From positions 146,478-188,589 of the forward strand of contig JAFWMD010000049.1 in the NCBI GenBank assembly GCA_017510725.1: a stretch of 42,112 bases of DNA, given 5' to 3'. The notes below the pieces were generated by a model. That model searched no databases. It was not told where the DNA came from and saw only the letters and a program-made list of their open reading frames with translations. The position numbers were made by a program, and so were the translations under genes. This DNA is from Mogibacterium sp. Lineage in GTDB: Bacteria; Bacillota; Clostridia; Peptostreptococcales; Anaerovoracaceae. Positions 33,497 to 41,787 of this stretch are shown here, one piece after another (the first letter of the stretch is position 1; each line of letters begins with the position of its first letter).

Positions 33497-34042
33497 CTAC
33501 TGCTTATAGCATATCGCCCTTTTGATCTGCTCTGTCATACCGGAGCCGACCAGTATGTTCACAAGCTCGAATGCAAAATCGAACGATGCACCGAGCCCCT
33601 GGCCTGTAATGATGTTACCGTCAACGACCACGCTTGTGCCGGTCAGCTTAGCTCCGGCCATGTGGCCTTCAAAATCAGGATGGCATGTAGCCTCTTTGCC
33701 CTCAAGCAGGCCCAGAGATGCCAGAAGAGACGGAGCAGCGCAGATCGCTGCAAGATGCTTGCTTTCCGCAAACTCCCTGCACTTCTCAACCACGATCTTA
33801 TTGGCTCCGAGGTTTTCGGTGCCAAGGCGTCCTCCCGGCAGAACGATCAGGTCGACAGTATCAAAGTCGACATCAGCAGCCATAACATCTGCCATCACCT
33901 TTATATGTCTCGAGGAATCTATCAGCAGCTCATCCATGGCCGACGCCATGACAGTTTCAACTCCTGCTCTCCTCAGAATGTCTACGACTATCAGGCCTTC
34001 ACATTCTTCGAATCCATCAGCCAGAAAAACAATTGCCTTCAT
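33497..34042 (-). CDS. DJ-1/PfpI family protein
   Basis: A 181-residue protein of the DJ-1/ThiJ/PfpI superfamily at normal length for the YajL/DJ-1 branch. The conserved acid is in ADGFEECE near residue 14, and the nucleophile elbow is AAICAAPSLLA with the reactive cysteine near residue 100. VLPGGRLGTENL and ITGQGLGASFDFAFELV are also typical. Members act as glyoxalase III-like or protein/nucleotide deglycase-type stress proteins. The start follows GGGAGGG, and the gene lies 15 bases after the interrupted CAP gene, so it may be co-transcribed with it. Nothing links it to polysaccharide synthesis beyond position. Confidence 0.93.
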   Translation of the reverse strand: MKAIVFLADGFEECEGLIVVDILRRAGVETVMASAMDELLIDSSRHIKVMADVMAADVDFDTVDLIVLPGGRLGTENLGANKIVVEKCREFAESKHLAAICAAPSLLASLGLLEGKEATCHPDFEGHMAGAKLTGTSVVVDGNIITGQGLGASFDFAFELVNILVGSGMTEQIKRAICYKQ

Positions 34043-34057
34043 TATTAATCCCTCCCT

Positions 34058-37000
34058 TTACCTGGTCTTGACTTTCTTTTTAGCGCTCCATGCGGAGTAG
34101 TATGTCTGTGCTCCGACCTTTCTGTATGTACGTATCCTTACGTAATAGGTCTTCTTTGCCTTTAACTTCTTTATGGTCAGATTGGTCTTTCCGGCACCGG
34201 CGGTCTTTACCTTTGCCCCTTTGAAGCTGGACCTGGTGCCGTACTGGATCTGATAACCGGTGATCTGAGCAGCCTGCTTATTCCACTTAACAGTGAATTT
34301 CTTTTTTGCGCCCTTCACGCTCCTGAGCTTTGTCGGCTTAGGCAGGATGGTGAAATAAGCCGTCTTTGTACCGGTATAATCATCTTTTCCCGTGATAATT
34401 ACACTTGCCATGCCTACATTTACGTTGTTCCTGTACGAGACCGTGTAATCCACACCTTCCGTAAGGTATTTGCCCGCCAGGGAAACCGCGAGCGAGCTCT
34501 GCCTTATGGCACCTCCGCTGTAGACAGCATTTTTTATGCCAGTGACTGCAGCATCTTTAAGACTTATCGCTGAGCTCTTCACGCTTAATACCTCTCCCGA
34601 GATGCCGAGCTCTTTCAGTTCTGTGATCCTGTAACCATAATAACTGACACTGTCATCGGAAGTCATTCTTATTGCGAATTTGTTTCCTTTTAAAGTGATA
34701 GTCTTGCCTGCGAGACTTGTTCCGCTGTACTGGCCTGCAAGCTTACCCGCAGCATTATATATGTAAATAAAATCGTATCCATCCTCAGTTTCCGTCTTAT
34801 CTGAGAATCTTATCTGTATGGATCTCGTACCGGAATCGACTGCATTGTAATACCAGTACTCATCGATGCTACTGCCATAGTCATGGGCAGATTCCAGCTT
34901 TTCGAATTTAACTTTATTATGTCTCTCTGTTGCGCCCTCAGGATTATACGGATCGAATGTGCCGCTCGGGTCATCCGGATCGTCGGGATTATCAGGGTCA
35001 TCCGGATTGTCCGGGTTGTCCGGATCATCCGGGTCGACCGGAGTATTGCCGGAAACCGTGATCGGGATGCTTATCGCGCTGCCTTTGATCGGGTATGTCA
35101 CGTTCCGCGTGATATTAGTTGAACCCGCCGCCTTTGCCACGATCTTCCCTCCGGAGATCTCAGCTATCGATGGGTCTTCGATTACCCACGCTTTTTTATT
35201 CTCCAGCGGAATGCCGCCGTCGCTGAAGTCCATCTGCATCGTCAGGACCTCTCTGCAGTCCGGAATTTCGGCAGTTTCACCCGGCTTCAGAGTGATGCTT
35301 TCCGTATCCGAATACAGGGTATCATGCGCCATGATGAATGGAATCACCTTGACGTTCCGCACAGTGTCTCCATCAAAGGCTTCAGCAGCGGTGCCCACGC
35401 TTCCGCTCTGACCAAGCTCGAGCACCCAGAAGTGATGTCCGTTGCGGATCGCATGCCCTATACCGGCATATTCCGCATCCTTGTTAAGCACGAATCTGCG
35501 CTCGTACTGGTCCTCATATGTTGTCTCATTTTCTTCCCACCATTCGGACAGTATCTCCTCTGCATTGTCACAGTCGCAAAGGAACAATTCGCCCAGAGGA
35601 TATCCTGTTCCCTGGACCTCATCGAACGCGGTTGAGTAGTTGGTGTCATCAGGTCTCGGATGATTATCAGAACGGCTCTGTATATAGTGAATGGAAACTT
35701 CCGCCGCTCTCTGCATCGCTACTTCCTCGAGGGCATAGCTGTATTTGAGTTTGCTCCGGCCGCTGTAGTCCTCCATCTCAGTAGAATCTTCATTCCAGCA
35801 CTCAGGTGTAATGCCGTTGCTGCCGGTACGTCTGGCATTAAGCTCCTCGAAGACCTGACGTGCTTCGGTCTGTCCGTATGTCAGCGGGACCGGAATAGTG
35901 ACAGTGGTAAAGTAACCTATAGGATCGTCCGGGTCATCAGGATCGTCAGGAATTGTCGGGCCCTCAGGGCTCCCTTCGTTGATCGTTACCGGTATTTCCA
36001 GCTGATCACCGCCATACGTGGCCGGATGCACTATCTCAGTCTGCCCTACAATATTGCCTACTATCAGATCACTTGATATACGAGCAATGTCGGGATCTCT
36101 GACATACCAGTAGAGAGTGTTTTCAACTGTCACATCGTCAGCATATGTATCATTAAGCCTTATCTTCTCGGTGACCTCCGGCAGGGGAACTCCATAATCG
36201 ACGTATGTGCTGAGCGATGAGTCAGACGCACTAAGCACATCGGAAGTGAGCTTGGAGCTATCGAATTTAATTTTGAACCTTTTGCTGTCATTATCAGGCT
36301 CGGTATATTCCGTGCTGCCTGGAGAATCAGAAAACTCCTGGACCCAGTAATGCGTGCCGTCAATTACTACATGACCGATGCCGACAGCTGTGAAATCTCT
36401 GTTGAGAATATTGCGCCTGTGCCCCTGGCCGCTGTAGTTTTCATTCTCTTCCCACCAGTCATTGAGCACTGCGGACCAGGTTTTCTGTCCTAACGCAATG
36501 TTCTCCCCCTGCGCGAAACAGGAATATGAGAATTCCGTATATGCGCTGCTGCAGCTCTCCCCGTCAGGTCTGGTGTGGGCATACTAGAGAGCAAGCTCTG
36601 CAGCTCTCTGAGTCGCGATTTTCTCGAGATCATAGTCATACACGAGCTCATTAAGCCCGCTGTACTCAACCTTCTCCGTATTGTCTTTATTCCAGCACCA
36701 TGGGACCGTTCCGTTGCTGCCGGTACGCCTTGCATTCATTTCATTGAGCATTGCACGCCCGGCTGACTGGCCGCAATTCGCGGTAATGACAGCCGTACGG
36801 ATGCCTGTGTCTTCTCCTCCGCCGCTGCCGTCAAAGCTGTTCAGAACAGAAATGATCGAAGAAGCAGACACAGCCCTTGTAGTCATCTTACGTATGTTGT
36901 CATTCTCATCTATATAGAAAATAACCGGATACACCACGGATGAAGTGCTTCCCTGCCAGGAATACATATAATTCCACATCAGCTGGCTTCCAAAGTCATT

Positions 37001-37390
37001 CGATGTAGCACAGACGGTCATGTAATCACTGCAGTATGTATCGACAAATTCTGCCATTGCCTCATCGGTCGCAGTACCTTCCTCGATGAACATCACCTCA
37101 TAGCCGGAATCAGCCATATAGCTGCTGTTTGAAAGGCTCCGCATAGTAGACTGTGTATTAGGGCATGCAACCCGCCCGAAAATCACCACCTTCGCTTTGG
37201 CTCCGCTGTTGGTGGTAGAAACAGTTTTGCCGGTGTAATAATCTATCAGAGTATAAGACGGGTTCGGCACTCGTGTGTCACCGGAAGAACCTTCTCCATC
37301 ATCAGCAAAAACCGGCCCTGCGGCAGCGAAGCCCGACAGAACCATTACAAACGCCAGAAAAATGGCTAAAAATCCGCTGCTTCTTTTCAT
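34058..37390 (-). pseudogene. Secreted thioredoxin-like/CAP/CUB/Fn3 protein, interrupted by an in-frame TAG
   Basis: One open frame of 1,110 codons, broken only by TAG at 36584-36586 (codon 269). The ATG at 37390 follows GGAGGGG and opens a signal peptide ending PVFADD. Domains in order are: a thioredoxin-like region with VIFGRVACPNT (a single cysteine in place of CxxC) and a YPVIFYID strand; CAP domain 1, with the stop falling directly before YAHTRPDG and with GENIALGQ and GHRRNILN intact beyond it; an Ig-like region and a DDPDDP linker; CAP domain 2, in which the GENIA and GHRRN positions are lost; another Ig-like region and an Asp-Pro-Asn linker; a CUB-like domain (YDFIYIYN); an Ig-like module; and an Fn3-like tail ending KKVKTR. 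The frame is open and domain-matched on both sides, so this is a recent nonsense change, natural read-through or a sequencing error. Confidence 0.85.
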
Positions 37391-37409
37391 AACTTTCCCC
37401 TCCGGAAAG

Positions 37410-37418
37410 ATTATATCA
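37410..37418 (-). promoter_or_regulatory. Extended -10 promoter of the CAP gene
   Basis: On the minus strand TGA followed directly by a perfect TATAAT gives an extended -10 (TGnTATAAT). No good -35 sits 17 bases upstream, where the T-tail of the terminator repeat lies. The start would be about 10-12 bases upstream of the GGAGGGG ribosome site's region, giving a short leader to the ATG at 37390. Confidence 0.55.
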
Positions 37419-37432
37419 TATACAAAATGCAA

Positions 37433-37451
37433 AAAGGGGACAGTCCCCTTT
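37433..37451 (-). terminator. Palindromic-repeat terminator after the histidine phosphatase gene
   Basis: A perfect 19-base palindrome around one central base (AAAGGGGAC, A, GTCCCCTTT). On the minus strand it starts three bases after the TAG of the upstream gene and ends in TTTTTGC, as an intrinsic terminator should. It is a copy of the GGGGACTGTCCCC repeat also seen at 38313, 38647 and 41734. Confidence 0.75.
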
Positions 37452-37453
37452 CC

Positions 37454-38203
37454 CTAGTCATGCCTTGTATCATCTTCAAAGCATTCGCAGAATCTGGCTG
37501 CGAATGACGGCTCCTCATCATGAACATACAGGTGTGCCGTATCCCCGAACGCCAGCATCCTGATCGAGGCAATTCCCTTGCGCCTTTCCTCGGTCACAAG
37601 CGTAGTCACCGTCGAAGGCTGCGCACAGAATCCATGCCACACCGGCATTGGCGACACTCCGAAGATGTGACTCAGGAGCACGCTCTCAACCCCAAAATGG
37701 CAGAACAGCACGATGGTATCATGGTTTGCTCGCTCCACGCGGTAATATCTTCCATCGCGCTTGTAACCGTGCTTTGCCAGCAGGGCATCGAACTGCTCAG
37801 TCACCTTGCGGAACTCTTCGCCGACATTGCCTGTGGCCATCCGCTCATTCTCAAACCAGTGATCTTCCTGGAACAAACGCGGGTCCTGCATCCAGTCCTC
37901 CGGCAGCCAGTCCCACGGAATGCGCTTTCTGGTCGTATCATCCGGCCTGTCTATAAATACGTCAAATTCCCTGAGCCACGGAAGCACCTCAGCCATGCGG
38001 TCCAGCTTCTGCAGCGTAATCGAAGCGGTATCTTTAGCCCTTCCGTAAGGCGACATGTAAAAGTGCACATGTCCGTTCTTCGTCTCCTCTCCCAGCTGCC
38101 TGACGAGCATTTCCGAGAGGTATTCTGCCTCGCGCCAGCCCTTCTCCGTCAGTGAATCTATCGTGTAATCCGGTTCACCGTGTCTTATGATCAGAATCTT
38201 CAT
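37454..38203 (-). CDS. Histidine phosphatase family protein (phosphoglycerate-mutase-like)
   Basis: A 249-residue cytosolic enzyme with the catalytic signature IIRHGEPDY at residues 4-12 and the second conserved histidine in CHFGVESVLLSH. SPYGRAKDTA supplies the second arginine region. Such proteins remove phosphate from sugars, nucleotides or other small molecules via a phosphohistidine. Substrate cannot be told from sequence. The ATG at 38203 has only a weak AAGAAGT ribosome site. The gene is flanked by terminators and has a putative extended -10 promoter, so it appears to be a single-gene unit. Confidence 0.92.
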   Translation of the reverse strand: MKILIIRHGEPDYTIDSLTEKGWREAEYLSEMLVRQLGEETKNGHVHFYMSPYGRAKDTASITLQKLDRMAEVLPWLREFDVFIDRPDDTTRKRIPWDWLPEDWMQDPRLFQEDHWFENERMATGNVGEEFRKVTEQFDALLAKHGYKRDGRYYRVERANHDTIVLFCHFGVESVLLSHIFGVSPMPVWHGFCAQPSTVTTLVTEERRKGIASIRMLAFGDTAHLYVHDEEPSFAARFCECFEDDTRHD

Positions 38204-38275
38204 ATTTCTTACTTCTTACTTATTTCACTTCTTTCGTGCAGGAGAGTCCCTGTATTTATCTTACTGTTAATTGAA

Positions 38276-38284
38276 ATTGTATCA
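38276..38284 (-). promoter_or_regulatory. Putative extended -10 promoter of the histidine phosphatase gene
   Basis: On the minus strand TGA plus TACAAT (5/6) forms an extended -10 element about 70 bases before the ATG at 38203. No convincing -35 is present at 16-18 bases. The gap 38204-38312 otherwise shows nothing I recognise. Confidence 0.35.
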
Positions 38285-38312
38285 GAAGCGCAGCAAACAA
38301 GCGAATGAAAAA

Positions 38313-38329
38313 GGGGGCAGTCCCCGTTA
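38313..38329 (-). repeat. GGGGACTGTCCCC-type repeat copy (variant)
   Basis: A variant copy, GGGGGCAGTCCCCGTTA on the plus strand. On the minus strand it reads as a short GGGG/CCCC hairpin followed by TTTTT, so it may be a backup terminator. It lies just beyond the main hairpin at 38334-38366. Confidence 0.6.
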
Positions 38330-38333
38330 GAAA

Positions 38334-38366
38334 AAGGTGCCAGAGGGTTTGGCCCTCTGACACCTT
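38334..38366 (-). terminator. Intrinsic terminator after the 60-residue ORF
   Basis: Inverted repeat with 14-base arms (AAGGTGCCAGAGGG at 38334-38347; CCCTCTGACACCTT at 38353-38366), one C/T difference and a 5-base loop. On the minus strand it is followed by TTTTT and lies about 20 bases past the TAA of the small ORF. It is a strong rho-independent terminator. Confidence 0.88.
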
Positions 38367-38385
38367 GCAGGATCTTTCAGTCTAT

Positions 38386-38568
38386 TTATTTTGTCAGTCC
38401 CTCTGCGATCTCGATTCCCTTGGTGAAAATATCCCAGAAGTCGATCGGCAGCTTTACAGGGATGTTCATTGTCAGATTTCCCAGTATAGGCAGACCGTTT
38501 TTATTCATGTATGCGACTGTTCCGGCAACTCCGCCGATGATAGCTGTGCAAGCAAGAAATTTCTTCAT
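38386..38568 (-). CDS. Small single-span membrane or exported peptide (60 residues)
   Basis: A 60-residue ORF with a hydrophobic N-terminal segment (residues 2-22, MKKFLACTAIIGGVAGTVAYM start) followed by a mixed tail ending IEIAEGLTK. The ATG at 38568 has a strong GGAGGGAG ribosome site eight bases upstream. A 17-base-spaced promoter (38615-38643) precedes it and an intrinsic terminator follows it, so it is a complete transcription unit despite its size. The hydrophobic stretch could be a lipoprotein-like or single-pass anchor, but the cysteine context (LACTA) is not a good lipobox. I do not recognise a family and assign no function. Confidence 0.7.
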   Translation of the reverse strand: MKKFLACTAIIGGVAGTVAYMNKNGLPILGNLTMNIPVKLPIDFWDIFTKGIEIAEGLTK

Positions 38569-38614
38569 TTCTAAATCTCCCTCCATTCAGAATACTAAAT
38601 GCACTGATATAGTT

Positions 38615-38643
38615 TTTATACCACTCATTGCTGAATAATACAA
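38615..38643 (-). promoter_or_regulatory. Putative promoter of the 60-residue ORF
   Basis: On the minus strand TTGTAT (38638-38643) and TATAAA (38615-38620) are 17 bases apart, and TGG directly precedes TATAAA (extended -10). Transcription would start about 40 bases before the ATG at 38568. It begins right after the terminator repeat at 38647. Confidence 0.5.
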
Positions 38644-38646
38644 GAA

Positions 38647-38659
38647 GGGGACAGTCCCC
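38647..38659 (-). terminator. Palindromic-repeat terminator after the transglutaminase-like gene
   Basis: GGGGAC, A, GTCCCC: a perfect 13-base palindrome about one base. On the minus strand it lies eight bases past the TGA at 38667 and is followed by TTCTTG. It belongs to the same repeat family as 37433 and 41734; the T-tail is weaker than theirs. Confidence 0.6.
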
Positions 38660-38666
38660 GTTAATA

Positions 38667-41600
38667 TCACTTAACCTTCACCCTGAACGTCACGGTCTTC
38701 CATGCTGACGGCTTGTATTTTGAATTGCCTGCCGCCATTACCCTGACTGTAACCTTGTAGGTTCCTTTTTTAAGCTTCTTCTTTACGGTCACTTTGCCTG
38801 TTGCGGCATTGATCTTGAAGTACTTTTTAAATGACTTCTTGCCCTTTTTAGCGGAAGTCAGCGAATATTTCATCGTGCCTTCGCCTTTCTTTGTAAAACT
38901 GATCACCTTGGTGACCGCAAGGTACTGCGTCTTTTTCTTCAGCTTTTTGTATTTTACACTTGCCGTCCTGCCGGCTATAGCAAGCGGATTATTGGCCTTC
39001 ACGATCTGAGGCTGAGGTTCCGGATCCGGATCCGTACCAGGATCCGGGTCAGTGCCAGGATCTGTGCCTGGATCCGGTTTGTCCACCTTGAAGCTGCCGG
39101 CTGTAAGGTCTGTGCTGCTTCCATAGTAACGTGTCATATTATGGCTTGTATCTTCTGCACTGATGGAATATATCTTATATTCCCCGAGCGGACTCCTGTT
39201 GTCGATCGTCAGAACAAACTGATAACAGCCGCTTAAAGAATTGTATGTCATTGAGCGTCCGATATTGCCTCCATCTGGTGTGTCTACGACGATATAAACA
39301 CTGCTGAGCTCTACATCGTCAGTCGCCTTTACCGACAAACTAACAGTATCTCCCGCTTCAGCGTAATCCTTTCCGCCTGATATCTCTGCAGCAAGCGTTG
39401 ACAGATCGATTACCGGAGGAACAGTATCGGCACCATCATTCTCCACGGTGAAACTTCCTGCTGTAAGATCCGCGTTGTTTTCAGTAAGAGTTTTCTGATT
39501 GTAACTGGTATCCGTTGCCGTTATGGATTTTATAGTGTACTCACCCGGATGGGTCTTGCTGTCGATCTTATATGCAAGTTCGTAGCACCCGCTAGCTCCG
39601 TTATATGACATCGGACTGACTAGGCTGCCGCTGCCAGGCATGTTAATCGTGATCCTGACACTGCTGAGTTCAACGTTATCCGACGCCCTGATCGAAATGG
39701 TAACTGTATCGCCTACGTCCGCATGATCCTTTCCGCCCGATATGGTCATGCTGAGCGAATCCGCGTCTATCTCCGGCTCCACCAGATCTGCATCATCATT
39801 CTTTACTGTAAATTTGCCGGCTGTAAGATCCGTTTGGCTTCCGTAGTAACGGATCAGGTTCCCCCTCAGGTCTTCCGCCTGGATGGAATATATTTTGTAA
39901 TCTCCCGGCAAGTTGGTTTTTTCGATCTTATATGCAAGCTCGTAGTATCCGCTCTCTTCGTTGTATGACATTAACCTGCCGAAGTTGCCGCCGTTCGGCG
40001 TGTCTACTACCATGTAGACCTCCTTGACGGCTAAATCATCCGTGACTCCGACTGATATCGTAACCGTATCGCCCGGTTCAGCGATATCTTTCACGCTTCC
40101 CTCTTCGTCAGTTATTGTCGCAGCAAGCGTTGACAGGTCGATTTCCGGCTTTGTCACATCCTCTATCTCAGTGAACGCAGCGCACAGCACCACATCCTTT
40201 CTGGCAGTAAAGCGTGCTGCCGGATTTGTATCGCCGACCTCACCGACAGGCCTTACCATAAGATTGTCGCCTCCAACAACAACGCCCTCGTACCAGCCTG
40301 CAAACTCATATCCCTTAGCCGGAGCCGCCACCAGCTCTACCTGACTGCCTGTTTCAACGATATGCTTGCCGGAGGTATGAGTCATGTCTTCCGCATTGAA
40401 AGTATATGTGCCGCCCCGGCTGCACACATTTTTCGTCTGGTCATAGACACCAATGGTGACCGTTACGGTCTCTGTGTATGTCTTGTCGTAATCCGAATCC
40501 GCCAGCTCCAGGTCTCCGGAATCGAAGATCATCAGGGTATCATTATCGTATTTATATAAAACGGTTCCCCTGTCACAGGCTATCGAATACCGGGATGATA
40601 CAGAACCCGAGGCTCCCCTTAGGAACAGCTGGTCAGGTGCGCCGAAAGCGCCTTCATCACAGTTCGTCACATCGACAAGATAGTTCTTTCCGTCGTTCAT
40701 CGTGACGACATTCCACATGTGATTGCCGGCTCCGGTCCCTCCGGACATGATTCCGGAAACAGATGAGCATGTTATCCTGTCACTCGTAAAATCAGTCAGG
40801 TCGCAAAGGTACTGGAATGCCTTCGCGTATCCTTCGCAGACTACGTTTGTCTTGTCATCTCCGTCGAAGACCGAAACGATCTGCCATGGATCGCCATATG
40901 GAGTGCTGTCATCCTCAGCTGCATATCGGTCATAGTCGACCAGACCGCATATCTCCTGTCTGTATGAATCCAGCTTTTCAAAGTCAGTCGCTGCAGCGTG
41001 GTTCGAAACTATTGCATTTGCTTTCGCTACGGCACTCTGCACCCTCTGGCCTTTTGAAGTATCCACAGTATAATCACCGGCAGAATATCCCTCCGCAACC
41101 GGGAAAGATAAAATGAATCCGCCAACCAGTTCTATGTACTCTTCTGATCCATATGACCAGTACGCTACTCTGGGACCGGCTAAATCAGTCCTTGCGGTCT
41201 TGTCATGCCAGTACAGATCATAAGGACAGTTTGCAAGCAGATTGTTGTACACTTTTTCAAAATCAAAGCCTATTGCCTCGTTGACGGCAGTGAAAGCCTC
41301 ATCTGACAGAGAATCGCCATCATATATCGTTTCCAGTCCAAGCTCAGAGGCAGTCCATTCTGTCTTTTCAAGACCCAGAGCATCTAAAGGGATCTCAAAG
41401 ACCGTGCCTGAAGACTCGCCTGCAGCCACCTTGCGGATGTCCTCTTTCAGTAAGTTGTAAACAGCAAGATTGGCATCTGTGAGGCTTGCCGTTTTTGATC
41501 TGAGCATCGCCTTCTGAGGCGCCTTATTGATATTCAACTGCTGCTCGATGTAGCCTCTGAACAGTTCATCATTATCTGCGTCTGCTCCCGCCTTATCTTC

Positions 41601-41675
41601 GGCAAAACCGAAAACCGGTACGAGCACGAAGCAAAAAGTCAGCAGCAGTATCCTCAAATAAAACTTCTTTTTCAT
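38667..41675 (-). CDS. Secreted transglutaminase-like protein with three Ig-like repeats
   Basis: A 1,002-residue exported protein with a signal peptide (residues 1-25, ending FGFAED). Residues about 210-345 form a transglutaminase/cysteine-protease-like core: Cys280 in NVVCEGYAKAF, His319 in GNHMWNVV and Asp335 in YLVDVTN make a complete triad. A region with GYEFAGWYEG follows. Three repeats of roughly 115-120 residues come next, each opening with a P-x-I-D-x-x-(S)LxxxI phrase and containing EPGDTVTIS- or EAGDTVSLS-like strands (DNA about 39070-40165). Then come an Asp-Pro-Gly-Thr linker and a Lys-rich C-terminal Ig-like domain. The ATG at 41675 follows GGAGGTG. Surface-protein cross-linking or peptidase activity is possible; the actual substrate is not known. 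It has its own promoter and terminator. Confidence 0.88.
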   Translation of the reverse strand: MKKKFYLRILLLTFCFVLVPVFGFAEDKAGADADNDELFRGYIEQQLNINKAPQKAMLRSKTASLTDANLAVYNLLKEDIRKVAAGESSGTVFEIPLDALGLEKTEWTASELGLETIYDGDSLSDEAFTAVNEAIGFDFEKVYNNLLANCPYDLYWHDKTARTDLAGPRVAYWSYGSEEYIELVGGFILSFPVAEGYSAGDYTVDTSKGQRVQSAVAKANAIVSNHAAATDFEKLDSYRQEICGLVDYDRYAAEDDSTPYGDPWQIVSVFDGDDKTNVVCEGYAKAFQYLCDLTDFTSDRITCSSVSGIMSGGTGAGNHMWNVVTMNDGKNYLVDVTNCDEGAFGAPDQLFLRGASGSVSSRYSIACDRGTVLYKYDNDTLMIFDSGDLELADSDYDKTYTETVTVTIGVYDQTKNVCSRGGTYTFNAEDMTHTSGKHIVETGSQVELVAAPAKGYEFAGWYEGVVVGGDNLMVRPVGEVGDTNPAARFTARKDVVLCAAFTEIEDVTKPEIDLSTLAATITDEEGSVKDIAEPGDTVTISVGVTDDLAVKEVYMVVDTPNGGNFGRLMSYNEESGYYELAYKIEKTNLPGDYKIYSIQAEDLRGNLIRYYGSQTDLTAGKFTVKNDDADLVEPEIDADSLSMTISGGKDHADVGDTVTISIRASDNVELSSVRITINMPGSGSLVSPMSYNGASGCYELAYKIDSKTHPGEYTIKSITATDTSYNQKTLTENNADLTAGSFTVENDGADTVPPVIDLSTLAAEISGGKDYAEAGDTVSLSVKATDDVELSSVYIVVDTPDGGNIGRSMTYNSLSGCYQFVLTIDNRSPLGEYKIYSISAEDTSHNMTRYYGSSTDLTAGSFKVDKPDPGTDPGTDPDPGTDPDPEPQPQIVKANNPLAIAGRTASVKYKKLKKKTQYLAVTKVISFTKKGEGTMKYSLTSAKKGKKSFKKYFKINAATGKVTVKKKLKKGTYKVTVRVMAAGNSKYKPSAWKTVTFRVKVK

Positions 41676-41713
41676 AAAGCACCTCCGGCTTATGCTGTGA
41701 ATGCGTTTGATGA

Positions 41714-41722
41714 ATTATACCA
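41714..41722 (-). promoter_or_regulatory. Extended -10 promoter of the transglutaminase-like gene
   Basis: On the minus strand TGG followed by a perfect TATAAT forms an extended -10, with transcription expected about 30 bases before the ATG at 41675. The -35 position falls at the edge of the terminator repeat and is poor. Confidence 0.55.
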
Positions 41723-41730
41723 TAAACAAA

Positions 41731-41774
41731 AGGGGGACAGTCCCCGTTAATCAGTTCTAACGGGGACTGTCCCT
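41731..41774 (-). terminator. Double-palindrome terminator (two inverted repeat copies)
   Basis: Two copies of the GGGGACTGTCCCC repeat face each other: 16-base arms at 41734-41749 and 41758-41773 are perfect complements around an 8-base loop, and each arm is itself nearly palindromic. On the minus strand it begins 14 bases after the TAG at 41788 and ends CCCCCTTTTG. It could end transcription on both strands. Confidence 0.75.
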
Positions 41775-41787
41775 CTTACTACTCTTA

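Noticed and set aside
33522-34100. Long plus-strand open frames, for example here and at 23216-23803 and 37520-38155.
   Set aside because: They lie opposite genes with strong family motifs, have no recognisable domains or ribosome sites, and read as low-complexity Ser/Pro/Leu sequence typical of antisense frames.
34058-36469. The 3' part of the CAP gene as an independent gene starting at GTG 36469.
   Set aside because: The GTG falls in the middle of a CAP domain, has no ribosome site at normal distance, and the same frame continues upstream to the TAG with matching domain sequence.
36584-36586. TAG reassigned to an amino acid in this organism.
   Set aside because: TAG ends several clear genes here (14409, 24543, 27417, 29516, 33497, 37454, 41788), so amber is an ordinary stop.
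37433-41774. The GGGGACTGTCCCC repeats as a CRISPR array.
   Set aside because: Copies are hundreds to thousands of bases apart, differ in orientation, and lack uniform spacers or cas genes.
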